Made by a program: the position numbers and the translations under genes. The notes below the pieces were generated by a model that made no database searches, was not told the DNA's origin, and saw nothing but the letters and a program-made list of their open reading frames with translations. From Microbacterium gubbeenense DSM 15944 (GTDB taxonomy: Bacteria > Actinomycetota > Actinomycetes > Actinomycetales > Microbacteriaceae), in NCBI RefSeq assembly GCF_000422745.1, contig NZ_KE383914.1:228686-292685 (forward strand): a stretch of 64,000 nt of DNA, in the 5' to 3' direction. The stretch's first letter is position 1; each line of letters begins with the position of its first letter. This document shows, piece after piece, positions 35,281-43,425 of this stretch.

Positions 35281-38200
35281 GTGTCGAAACTCTCCGTCCT
35301 CAGCCTGAAGAACCGCGCCCTCATCGCGCTCATCACGATCTGTGTCGCGATCGTCGGCGGGGTGTCGCTGACGAGCCTGAAGCAGGAGCTGATCCCGACG
35401 ATGGAGCTGCCCGCTCTCATCGTTTCGACTACCTACCCCGGCGCCTCTCCCGAGGTCGTCGAGGAGGATGTCTCGACGCCGATCGAGGAAGCGATCCAGG
35501 CCGTTCCCGGTCTCGACTCGACGTCGGCGACGAGTTCGTCGAACGTGTCGATGGTGCAGGCGATGTTCGACTACGGCACCGACATGGCAACGGCTGAGCA
35601 GAAGATGCAGCAGGCGATCAGCCGCATCAGCAGCCAGCTGCCCGAGTCGGTGGATCCGCAGGTCGTGGCGATCTCGCTCGACGACCTGCCCGTGATCCAG
35701 GTTGCCGTATCGGGCTTCGACGACCCCGCGACGGCGAAGGACGACCTCGAGAACATCGTCCTGCCCGAGGTCGAAGACGTCGAGGGTGTGGGATCCGCGT
35801 CGGTGGCCGGCGCGGCCGGACAGCGCATCACGATCACCCCGGTTCCTGGCAACCTGCAGAAGGCTGGTGTCACGCAGCAGGCGATCAGCGATGCGCTCGA
35901 GCAGAACGGCAACCTGTTCCCGGGCGGCGACATCACCGAGGACGGCGAGACGCTGACCGTGCAGACGGGCGTGAAGCTCACCTCGGTGGACGACATCCGC
36001 GAGCTGCCGCTGATCTCGAATGCGCAGCCCGAGGTGAATCCCGAGACGGGCGAGGTCACCCAGCCCGAGACCTTCACGATCGCCGATGTCGCCCAGGTCG
36101 AGGTCGAGGACGACCCCATCGCATCGATCTCGCGCGTGAACGGCGAAGACGCGATCTCGATCTCGGTCACGAAGCTTCCCGACGGCAACACGGTCGACGT
36201 TTCGGAGGGGGTGCTCGCCGCGCTCGATGATGCGCAGCAGCAGCTCTCCGGCGTCGAGTTCACGGTCGTCTTCGACCAGGCGCCGTTCATCACGCAGTCG
36301 ATCGAGACGCTCGCCGTCGAGGGCCTGCTCGGCCTCGTGTTCGCGGTCGTCGTGATCCTCGTGTTCCTCATGTCGATCCGCTCGACGCTCGTGACGGCGA
36401 TCTCGATCCCGACGAGCGTGCTCGTGACATTCGCGAGCATGCAGGCGTTCGGCTATTCGCTGAACATGCTCACACTCGGTGCGCTCACGATCTCGATCGG
36501 TCGCGTCGTCGACGACTCGATCGTCGTCATCGAGAACATCAAGAGACACTACGTTGAGGGATCCGACAAGGGCGATTCGATCCGCCTCGCCGTGCGCGAG
36601 GTCGCGGGCGCCATCACGGCGTCGACCATCACGACGGTCGCGGTGTTCTTGCCGATCGTCTTCGTCGGCGACATGGTCGGCGAGCTGTTCCGGCCGTTCG
36701 CGATGACCGTCACGATCGCGATGCTCGCGTCGCTGCTGGTCGCGCTGACGATCGTTCCGGTGCTCGCGTACTGGTTCATGAAGCCGGGCAAGCCGCTGGT
36801 GACCGAGAGCGGTCAGTCGATCGATCCCGAGCATCCCGATGCGCCGAAGACGCGCCTGCAGAAGGCGTACCAGCCGATCCTCGCGTGGACCCTCAAGCAC
36901 TCCTGGTCGACCCTCGGGATCGCGGTCGTCGTGCTGATCGCCACGATCACTCTCGCCCCGCTCATGAAGGTGAACTTCCTCGGCGATACGGGCCAGAACT
37001 CGCTCACCGTGACGCAGGATCTCGGCGAGACGGCCAGCCTCGAGGCGCAGGACGAGGCGGCGGGCGAGGTCGAGGGCCTGCTCGCCGGCGTCGACGGTGT
37101 CGAGAACGTTCAGGTGACGATCGGATCCGCTTCGGGCGGCGGCATCGCGAGCCTGATGGCCGGCAGCGGCATCACGTTCTCCGTGATGACGGATCCCGAC
37201 GTCGATCAGGGGCAGATCCAGGCCGACCTCGAAGACGCGGTCGCGGGCCTCGAGGACGTCGGCGACATCACCGTGCAGGCCGCGGCCGGCATGGGCATGT
37301 CGAGCGACATCACGGTGAACGTCGAGGGCGCGAACGACGACGATGTTCGCAGTGCCACCGAGGCGCTCATGACCTCGCTCGACGGGCGCGACGGAATCAA
37401 GGCCCCCACGAACAACCTCGAGGCCGAGATGCCGTACATCGCGGTCGACGTCGATCGGCAGAAGGCCGCCGAGGCGGGCCTGAGTGAGGCCGCGGTCGGT
37501 GCCATGGTGAACGGCGCGATGCAGCCGTCCGACTCGGGATCCGTCGAGCTCGACGGTACCTCCACCACCGTCTACATCGCGAGCGATGACCCGCCCGCCA
37601 CGGCGAACGAGCTGCGCGCGATGGAGATCCCGACCGCGGCCGGCGTCGTCGAGCTGCAGGACATCGCGACGGTCGAGCAGAGCTCGAGCCCCGCGTCGAT
37701 CACGACGCAGAACGGCATGCGCACGGCGACGATCACGATCACGCCCGCGAGCGACAACCTCGCCGAGGCCACAGCGTCGGTGCAGGCCGCGGTCGACGAC
37801 ACCGAGCTGCCCGACGGCACGCGGGCGTCGATCGGCGGCGTCGCCGAGGATCAGGCGGCCTCGTTCGAGCAGCTCGGGCTGGCGATGCTCGCCGCGATCC
37901 TCATCATCTACATCGTGATGGTCGCGACCTTCAAGTCGCTGCGGCAGCCGCTGCTGCTGCTCATCTCGGTGCCGTTCGCGGCGACCGGTGCGATCCTGCT
38001 GCAGGTGATCACGGGCGTGCCGCTCGGCGTCGCATCGCTCATCGGTGTGCTCATGCTGATCGGCATCGTCGTGACGAACGCGATCGTGCTCGTCGACCTC
38101 GTGAACCAATACAGATCGCACCACGGCCTGAACGCGCACGACGCGACGATGGCCGGAAGCTCGATGCGTCTGCGCCCGATCCTCATGACGGCGCTCGCGA

Positions 38201-38700
38201 CGATCTTCGCGCTCATCCCGATGGCGCTGGGGATCACGGGCCACAGCGGCTTCATCTCGCAGCCGCTCGCGATCGTCGTGATCGGCGGACTCGTGTCGTC
38301 GACCTTCATGACGCTCATCGTGCTGCCGACGCTGTACAACCTCGTCGAGGGTGCGAAGGAGCGCCGCGAGAAGCGTCGCGGCGGCGCGCCGACGGATCCG
38401 TCCGACGGCCCGGGAGATGCTCAGGACGCCGCGCACGCGCTGCCGGGCGAAGTGACGCCGGATCCTGCGCCGGAGTCGGCGCGCACAACAGGATCCACGG
38501 CGGTCGTCGCTCACGAGGCGCACCAGGTGGTGCCTGTGAGGTACGACGCCGACCCGACGACGTCGGCGCAGACGGTGGTCGACGTGCACCAGCCGGGCGC
38601 GCCGAAGGGATCCGCCCCGATCGTGACGGTGCGGGTGCAGATGCCCGAGCAGTCGCCGGGCATCCCCACCGCCCCGCCCCTGCGCCGCCGCCGAGGCTGA
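35281..38700 (+). CDS. RND efflux permease, HAE1/AcrB type
   Basis: Proton-coupled RND transporter of 1139 residues with two homologous halves. TM1 is near 12-30 (ALIALITICVAIVGGVSL), with a large extracytoplasmic porter loop (about 31-335). TM2-6 lie at about 340-560, and motif D in TM4 is GRVVDDSIVVIENI with the two adjacent Asp used for proton relay. TM7 is near 545, followed by a second loop and TM8-12 to about 1015. A Pro/Asp-rich cytoplasmic tail of some 120 residues ends RRRRG. No membrane-fusion adaptor or outer-membrane gene is adjacent, as expected for a monoderm. GTG start. Its last codons form one copy of a 21-bp direct repeat. Confidence 0.93.
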   Translation: MSKLSVLSLKNRALIALITICVAIVGGVSLTSLKQELIPTMELPALIVSTTYPGASPEVVEEDVSTPIEEAIQAVPGLDSTSATSSSNVSMVQAMFDYGTDMATAEQKMQQAISRISSQLPESVDPQVVAISLDDLPVIQVAVSGFDDPATAKDDLENIVLPEVEDVEGVGSASVAGAAGQRITITPVPGNLQKAGVTQQAISDALEQNGNLFPGGDITEDGETLTVQTGVKLTSVDDIRELPLISNAQPEVNPETGEVTQPETFTIADVAQVEVEDDPIASISRVNGEDAISISVTKLPDGNTVDVSEGVLAALDDAQQQLSGVEFTVVFDQAPFITQSIETLAVEGLLGLVFAVVVILVFLMSIRSTLVTAISIPTSVLVTFASMQAFGYSLNMLTLGALTISIGRVVDDSIVVIENIKRHYVEGSDKGDSIRLAVREVAGAITASTITTVAVFLPIVFVGDMVGELFRPFAMTVTIAMLASLLVALTIVPVLAYWFMKPGKPLVTESGQSIDPEHPDAPKTRLQKAYQPILAWTLKHSWSTLGIAVVVLIATITLAPLMKVNFLGDTGQNSLTVTQDLGETASLEAQDEAAGEVEGLLAGVDGVENVQVTIGSASGGGIASLMAGSGITFSVMTDPDVDQGQIQADLEDAVAGLEDVGDITVQAAAGMGMSSDITVNVEGANDDDVRSATEALMTSLDGRDGIKAPTNNLEAEMPYIAVDVDRQKAAEAGLSEAAVGAMVNGAMQPSDSGSVELDGTSTTVYIASDDPPATANELRAMEIPTAAGVVELQDIATVEQSSSPASITTQNGMRTATITITPASDNLAEATASVQAAVDDTELPDGTRASIGGVAEDQAASFEQLGLAMLAAILIIYIVMVATFKSLRQPLLLLISVPFAATGAILLQVITGVPLGVASLIGVLMLIGIVVTNAIVLVDLVNQYRSHHGLNAHDATMAGSSMRLRPILMTALATIFALIPMALGITGHSGFISQPLAIVVIGGLVSSTFMTLIVLPTLYNLVEGAKERREKRRGGAPTDPSDGPGDAQDAAHALPGEVTPDPAPESARTTGSTAVVAHEAHQVVPVRYDADPTTSAQTVVDVHQPGAPKGSAPIVTVRVQMPEQSPGIPTAPPLRRRRG

Positions 38701-38708
38701 CCCGTTCG
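38688..38708 (+). repeat. 21-bp direct repeat, left copy
   Basis: Starts CCGCCGAGGCTGACC and ends CGTTCG; identical at all 21 positions to 40116-40136. This copy includes the last codons and stop of the RND gene. Confidence 0.9.
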
Positions 38709-38770
38709 GTCGGAGTCGAGCCCTGAACTATGCGCCAAGCGCTCAACTCCCGCAAGCCCTGCCGCTCGAG

Positions 38771-38833
38771 CGGAGAAGAGCCAGAACTGCGGAGCACATC
38801 ACGGACTTTCTCCGCGGTTGTGGCTCGTTTCCG
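38771..38833. repeat. 63-bp palindromic repeat, copy P1
   Basis: 24-base arms (38771-38794 and 38810-38833) separated by a 15-base centre. The right arm contains CTCCGCGGTTGTGGCTCG. Arms match at 20 of 24 positions. Confidence 0.88.
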
Positions 38834-38900
38834 TCGGCGTGGTATTGCGCTGCGCGGGGCTCGCCCCCTCCTCGAGCTGCGCATCGCTGATCCGCGCGAA

Positions 38901-38963
38901 CGGAGATGAGCCACCGTCACGGAGCAAATGTCGGAGCACCTCCGCAGTTGTGGCTCATTTCCG
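38901..38963. repeat. 63-bp palindromic repeat, copy P2
   Basis: Arms 38901-38924 and 38940-38963, centre 15 bases. The right arm contains CTCCGCAGTTGTGGCTCA. Arms match at 18 of 24 positions, with the mismatches clustered in the left arm. Confidence 0.88.
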
Positions 38964-39085
38964 CGTGGACATCCATACGCGACCGCGGGGTCAGCGCGCT
39001 CACAATCGGCAGATCTGCGAAGTTATCTGACGTTCGGCGGACTCTGTCCGACGAACGGATCCGGGTTTCGGCATCGTCGCCTGGC

Positions 39086-39910
39086 ATGGATATCGAATCG
39101 AGGGTCCGCCAGGCGGGCGGGGTGATGTTGACGACGAAGCTAGTCGACAGCGGGGTGGCGACCGCGCGGATCAAACGGGCGGTCGGTGCCGGCCGGCTGG
39201 TGCGACCTAGCCGTGGTTGGGTCGCGCTGCCCAGCGCGGATCCGGTCCTCATCCGGGCGGCGCAGTCGCGCGTCATACTCACCTGCGTGACCGCGGCAGC
39301 ACGGCGAGGCCTGTGGGATGTCGGCGACGACACGTTCCACGTCGCCGTCTCTCCGCATGCTCGGCCGGCGGACGGGATCCGTGCGCGGATCCACTGGTGT
39401 GAGCCGATGATCCTTCGCGCGCCCGGTACGCTCGTCGATTCGGTGCCGAATCTGCTCTCGATCGTCGCGAACTGCCAGCCCTATGAGCAGGCGCTGACGA
39501 TCTGGGAGTCAGCGATCCGTCGCAAGCAGATCACACCCGACACGATGCGCACGCTTCCGCTTTCGGCCCGGAGCCTGCGGATCCTCGATGATGCTCGGCC
39601 CTTCGCAGACGAGGGAACCGAGTCGATCCTGTTTGTCCGGCTGACGTGGCTCGGGCTGCCGATGAGGCGGCAGATCATGGTTCTTGGCCATCGGGTCGAC
39701 CTTCTGATCGGCGACCGACTCGTGATCCAGGTCGACGGCGGCCACCACGTCGACCAGCAGCGAACGAGCGACAACAAGCACGATGCGCGGTTGCGTCTCG
39801 CTGGTTACCACACGATCCGCGTGTCGTACTGGCAACTGATGCACGAGTGGCATGTGGTGCAGGATCTGATCCTCGGTGCCATCGCGCGCGGCCTCCACCT
39901 CGCGGCGTGA
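39086..39910 (+). CDS. DUF559 endonuclease-fold protein with AbiEi-like N-terminus
   Basis: 274-residue protein. The N-terminal winged-helix-like part (residues about 5-60: GGVMLTTKLVDSGVATARIKRAVGAGRLVR, then GWVAL) resembles the AbiEi antitoxin N-terminal domain. A middle region covers 70-170. The C-terminal DUF559/Vsr-like nuclease-fold domain (about 180-274) contains GTESILFVRLTWLGLP, HRVDLLIGDRLVIQVDGGHH and GYHTIRVSYWQLMHEW. The acidic positions before and within VDLLIGD and VDG could form a PD-(D/E)XK-type site, with Gln in place of the usual Glu of the E-V-D motif. ATG 39086 opens the HTH. It is enclosed by palindromic repeats P1-P4 and 21-bp direct repeats. Function is unproven. Confidence 0.8.
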   Translation: MDIESRVRQAGGVMLTTKLVDSGVATARIKRAVGAGRLVRPSRGWVALPSADPVLIRAAQSRVILTCVTAAARRGLWDVGDDTFHVAVSPHARPADGIRARIHWCEPMILRAPGTLVDSVPNLLSIVANCQPYEQALTIWESAIRRKQITPDTMRTLPLSARSLRILDDARPFADEGTESILFVRLTWLGLPMRRQIMVLGHRVDLLIGDRLVIQVDGGHHVDQQRTSDNKHDARLRLAGYHTIRVSYWQLMHEWHVVQDLILGAIARGLHLAA

Positions 39911-39924
39911 GCGAGCCATTCGGG

Positions 39925-39987
39925 AGGAGACGAGCTTCAACTGCGGAGCAGATCGGCGATAGCCTCCGCAGATATGGCTCAGCTCCG
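39925..39987. repeat. 63-bp palindromic repeat, copy P3
   Basis: Arms 39925-39948 (contains CAACTGCGGAG) and 39964-39987 (contains CTCCGCAGATATGGCTCA), centre 15 bases. It begins 14 nt after the DUF559 stop. Confidence 0.88.
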
Positions 39988-40032
39988 CGCGAAGCGCTAC
40001 GGGTCGGGATCGCCAGCGTCTGCCGATTCGAG

Positions 40033-40095
40033 CGGAAACGAGCCTCAACTGCGGAGCGAAACCTCGATCTCTTCCGCAGCTGTGGCTCGTCTCCG
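40033..40095. repeat. 63-bp palindromic repeat, copy P4
   Basis: Arms 40033-40056 (CGGAAACGAGCC then TCAACTGCGGAG) and 40072-40095 (contains TTCCGCAGCTGTGGCTCG), centre 15 bases. Confidence 0.88.
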
Positions 40096-40115
40096 ACGGG
40101 GCGGTCCGGTGAAGC

Positions 40116-40136
40116 CCGCCGAGGCTGACCCGTTCG
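40116..40136 (+). repeat. 21-bp direct repeat, right copy
   Basis: Identical to 38688-38708. It lies 20 nt after P4 and closes the DUF559 block. Confidence 0.9.
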
Positions 40137-40283
40137 CGGAGAAATCTTCGACCATACCCGGACTTCTCCCAGGGCGAACATGTAACGTAGAAAGGTCGGC
40201 TGAGGGATACCGCGTCGTACACGCGGGTGTTTGCGTGTCCTGTCATGGCCGCATAACACCTATGGAAGGTGCGTGTATCAAGC

Positions 40284-42392
40284 ATGCCCAAAAACAAGAT
40301 GCCCTCCGGCGGACGCCCCGCCAAGAACTTCGACCCCAAGTACGCGTCGAAGGGCGGATCCCGTAAGCCGCGTTGGAACCAGGACGATCGCGACCAGCGC
40401 CAGGGCGCTCCCCGCGAAGGCGGCTTCCGCCGCGATGACCGCGGTGGCGACAGCCGTGGCGGCCGCACGTTCAACCGCGACGACCGCGGTGGCCGTTCCT
40501 TCGACCGCGACAACCGCGGTGACCGCAGCTTCAACCGTGACGACCGTGGCGGACGCTCGTTCGACCGCGACAACCGCGGAAGCTTCAACCGCGATGACCG
40601 CGGCGGCCGCACGTTCAACCGCGATGACCGCGGTGCCCGCTCGTTCGACCGTGACAATCGCGGTGGCGACAACCGTGGCGGCTTCAACCGCGACAACCGC
40701 GGTGCCCGTTCGTTCGACCGCGATAACCGCGGTGGCGACAACCGTGGTGGCTTCAGCCGTGACGACCGTGGTGGCCGGACGTTCAACCGCGATGACCGTG
40801 GCGGACGTTCCTTCGACCGTGACAACCGTGGCGGCTTCAACCGTAACGACCGCGGCGGCCGTTCGTTCGACCGTGACAACCGCGGTGGCGACAATCGTGG
40901 TGGCGACAACCGTGGCGGCTTCAACCGTGACGACCGCGCCCCCCGCTCGTTCGACCGAGGCGACCGTGGTGGCTTCAACCGCGACAACCGTGGTGGCTTC
41001 AACCGCGACGACCGCGGCGGACGTTCCTTCGACCGAGGCGACCGCGCACCCCGCCGCTTCGACGACAAGCGTGACGACCGCCGCGACGACAAGCGCAGCG
41101 ACAGTCCCCGCACGCAGAACGCCTGGCAGGATCGCCGCGAGGCGCCGCAGCGCACCGCGAAGCAGGAAGCGCACATCGACGTCGTGCACGAGCGCCTCAC
41201 GGCCGACTCGGTAGCCGCCGAGCAGGTCGAGGGCCAGTCGTTCAGCGACCTGGGTCTCGGCGACAACATCTGCCGCGCGCTCCTCGAGCTCGGTGCGCCG
41301 AGCCCGTTCCCGATCCAGGCCGCGACGATCGGTCCGATCCTCGCCGGCAAGGACGTGCTCGGCCGCGGCCGCACCGGATCCGGCAAGACGATCGCCTTCG
41401 GCGCTCCGCTGGTCGAGGCGATCCTGCGCACCCGTACGGGCGGCGAGCGCACGTACGGTCGCAGCCCCCAGGCGCTCATCGTCGCCCCGACGCGCGAGCT
41501 CGCACTGCAGATCGACCGCACGGTGCAGCCGATCGCCCGCAGCGTCGGCCTGTTCACCACGCAGATCTACGGCGGCGTGCCCCAGGGCAAGCAGGTCGGA
41601 GCGCTCCGCAAGGGCGTCGACATCATCATCGGCACGCCGGGCCGCATCCAGGACCTCGAGCGTCAGGGCAAGCTCGACCTGAGCCAGATCCAGATCGCGG
41701 TGCTCGACGAGGCCGACCACATGTGCGACTTGGGCTTCCTCGAGCCGGTGCAGGAGATCCTGCGCATGACGAAGAAGGACGGCCAGAAGCTGCTCTTCAG
41801 CGCCACGCTCGACCGCGAGGTCTCGGCGCTCGTCGACGAGTTCCTCAAGGACCCGCAGGTCTACGAGGTCGCCGGTGAGGACCAGGACTCGGGCACGATC
41901 GACCACCAGGTCCTCGTGATCGACCAGCGCACCAAGCGCGACGTCATCGAGCAGATCGCAGGCCGCGAGGGCCGCACGATCATCTTCAGCCGCACGCGTT
42001 CGTTCGCGGATGAGCTGGTCGAGCAGCTCGAGGACGCCAACATCAGCGCGATCGCGCTGCACGGCGACCTCAACCAGGCCAAGCGCACGCGCAACATCGA
42101 GCGGTTCTCGAAGGGCCGCGCGAGCGTGCTCGTCGCGACCGACGTCGCTGCCCGAGGGATCCACGTCGACGACGTCGATCTTGTCGTGCAGGCCGACGCG
42201 CCGGACGAGTACAAGACGTACATGCACCGCTCGGGCCGTACGGGCCGCGCGGGCAACGAGGGACGCGTCATCACGCTGATCCCGCGCAACCGCCGCCGTC
42301 GCATGAGCGAGCTGCTCAGCCGCGCCGAGATCGACGCGCCGTTCCGCGACGCGCAGCCCGGTGACGCGCTGATCGACGAGCTCGCGGGTTAA
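40284..42392 (+). CDS. DEAD-box RNA helicase with N-terminal RGG/RDN repeat
   Basis: 702-residue ATP-dependent RNA helicase. Residues about 50-265 are a low-complexity array of units such as FNRDDRGGRSFDRDNRGG, then an acidic/basic DDKRDDRRDDKR linker. The helicase core follows: Q motif SFSDLGLGDNICRALLELG with PFPIQAATI, motif I GRGRTGSGKT, PTRELALQ, TPGRI, DEAD (VLDEADHM), SAT, and HRSGRTGRAG. The C-terminal extension is short. The repeat-rich RNA-binding tail is N-terminal, whereas most bacterial RGG helicases carry it at the C-terminus. ATG 40284 follows a leader of about 150 nt after the direct repeat. It may act in ribosome assembly or RNA turnover, possibly in condensates. Confidence 0.93.
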   Translation: MPKNKMPSGGRPAKNFDPKYASKGGSRKPRWNQDDRDQRQGAPREGGFRRDDRGGDSRGGRTFNRDDRGGRSFDRDNRGDRSFNRDDRGGRSFDRDNRGSFNRDDRGGRTFNRDDRGARSFDRDNRGGDNRGGFNRDNRGARSFDRDNRGGDNRGGFSRDDRGGRTFNRDDRGGRSFDRDNRGGFNRNDRGGRSFDRDNRGGDNRGGDNRGGFNRDDRAPRSFDRGDRGGFNRDNRGGFNRDDRGGRSFDRGDRAPRRFDDKRDDRRDDKRSDSPRTQNAWQDRREAPQRTAKQEAHIDVVHERLTADSVAAEQVEGQSFSDLGLGDNICRALLELGAPSPFPIQAATIGPILAGKDVLGRGRTGSGKTIAFGAPLVEAILRTRTGGERTYGRSPQALIVAPTRELALQIDRTVQPIARSVGLFTTQIYGGVPQGKQVGALRKGVDIIIGTPGRIQDLERQGKLDLSQIQIAVLDEADHMCDLGFLEPVQEILRMTKKDGQKLLFSATLDREVSALVDEFLKDPQVYEVAGEDQDSGTIDHQVLVIDQRTKRDVIEQIAGREGRTIIFSRTRSFADELVEQLEDANISAIALHGDLNQAKRTRNIERFSKGRASVLVATDVAARGIHVDDVDLVVQADAPDEYKTYMHRSGRTGRAGNEGRVITLIPRNRRRRMSELLSRAEIDAPFRDAQPGDALIDELAG

Positions 42393-42402
42393 GCACCCCA
42401 CG

Positions 42403-42450
42403 AACGCGGATCGCCCGGCTTCTTCGCGAAGCCGGGCGATCCGCGTTTCC
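42403..42450 (+). terminator. terminator of DEAD-box helicase gene
   Basis: Perfect 20-bp stem, AACGCGGATCGCCCGGCTTC paired with the sequence ending CCGCGTT, TTCGC loop, then TT. Confidence 0.9.
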
Positions 42451-42479
42451 GTCGCAGGCAGGTGCGACACAATGGATCC

Positions 42480-43397
42480 ATGCACACTCCCGTAGACCCG
42501 ACCGGTCAGCAGATCCATCTCACCCGGGGCGACGTGACCGCGCACATCGCGCAGGTCGGCGCCGCTCTGAGGGGCCTGACGGTCGACGGCACGTCGGTCG
42601 TCACGCCGTACCCGCAGGGGATCCAGGCGCCGTTCGGATCCGGCACGGTGCTCACGCCGTGGCCGAACCGCATCCGCGACGGCCGCTGGCAGCAGTCGGA
42701 TCCGCACGGGCGCGACTACGACGAGCAGCTCGGCCTGTCCGAGCCGAAGCTCGACAACGCGATCCACGGCTTTCTGCAGCACACGCCGTTCGTCGTCGAC
42801 GAGGGCGACGGATCCGCGACGCTCACCGCGACCGTCGTGCCGCAGAAGGGGTATCCGTTCGCGGTCGTCACGTCGGTCACATACGAGCTGACCGACGATG
42901 GGATCCGCGTGACGCACCGCTTCACGAACGTCGGCGCGGACGCCGCGCCGCTGGGCGTCGGCACGCACCCGTTCTTCCACATCGAGGGCGTGGATCCGCG
43001 CGACCTCGTGCTGACGATTCCGGCGCGCACGCGCTTCGCCGTCGATGATCGCCTGCTTCCCGTGGGCGAGGAGGCGGTCGAGGAGGAGCTGCGCGAGGGC
43101 GTGCGCCTCGGCGACGTCAGCCTCGACACGGGCTTCGCCGACCTCGACCGCGACATCGCGGGATCCGCCGTGACGACGCTCGACGGGCCGGACGAACAGC
43201 GCCTCAGCATCTGGCAGGACGAGCGGTTCGACTACCTGCAGGTGTTCACGACCGACGCGTACCCCGGTCAGGACTATGCGGTGGCGATTGAGCCGATGTC
43301 GATTCCGACCGACGCGTTCAACTCCGGCCGCGCGCTGACGTGGCTCGAGCCTGGGAAGTTGTGCGAGCTGAGCTGGGGAGTTGCGTATTCGGCGTGA
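42480..43397 (+). CDS. aldose 1-epimerase family protein
   Basis: Mutarotase-like enzyme of 305 residues interconverting alpha and beta anomers of aldoses (galactose mutarotase superfamily). Recognisable elements: VAQVGAALRGLTVDG near the start, GSGTVLTPWPNRIRDGRW (substrate-binding Arg and Asn), LDNAIHGFLQHTPF (His near residue 100), and the second catalytic His in LGVGTHPFFHIEG near residue 164. The C-terminal Glu is in YAVAIEPMSIPTDAFNSG. ATG 42480 has CACAAT six bases before it. It is followed by the carboxypeptidase gene, not by sugar genes, though a galactonate operon lies 1.2 kb further on. Confidence 0.9.
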   Translation: MHTPVDPTGQQIHLTRGDVTAHIAQVGAALRGLTVDGTSVVTPYPQGIQAPFGSGTVLTPWPNRIRDGRWQQSDPHGRDYDEQLGLSEPKLDNAIHGFLQHTPFVVDEGDGSATLTATVVPQKGYPFAVVTSVTYELTDDGIRVTHRFTNVGADAAPLGVGTHPFFHIEGVDPRDLVLTIPARTRFAVDDRLLPVGEEAVEEELREGVRLGDVSLDTGFADLDRDIAGSAVTTLDGPDEQRLSIWQDERFDYLQVFTTDAYPGQDYAVAIEPMSIPTDAFNSGRALTWLEPGKLCELSWGVAYSA

Positions 43398-43425
43398 GCA
43401 CAACAACGCGGGGGACAATGGCGTG

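Noticed and set aside
35086-38589. 1167-codon open frame antisense to the RND permease
   Set aside because: Composition artefact. The translation is full of His/Arg/Asp runs, the mirror of Ala/Val/Ser codons.
38701-38770. Possible short gene between the RND permease and P1
   Set aside because: No start with an RBS and no open frame of useful length. Only a weak resemblance to a palindrome arm is seen.
40434-41100. Tandem DNA repeats that could suggest a CRISPR or minisatellite
   Set aside because: The units are in frame, encode F-N/D-R-D-x-R-G-G and lack unique spacers; they are part of the helicase gene.
40231-41214. Thr/Ala-rich 327-codon frame overlapping the helicase repeat
   Set aside because: Frame-shifted reading of the same tandem repeat; no start signal, and it ends inside the helicase gene.
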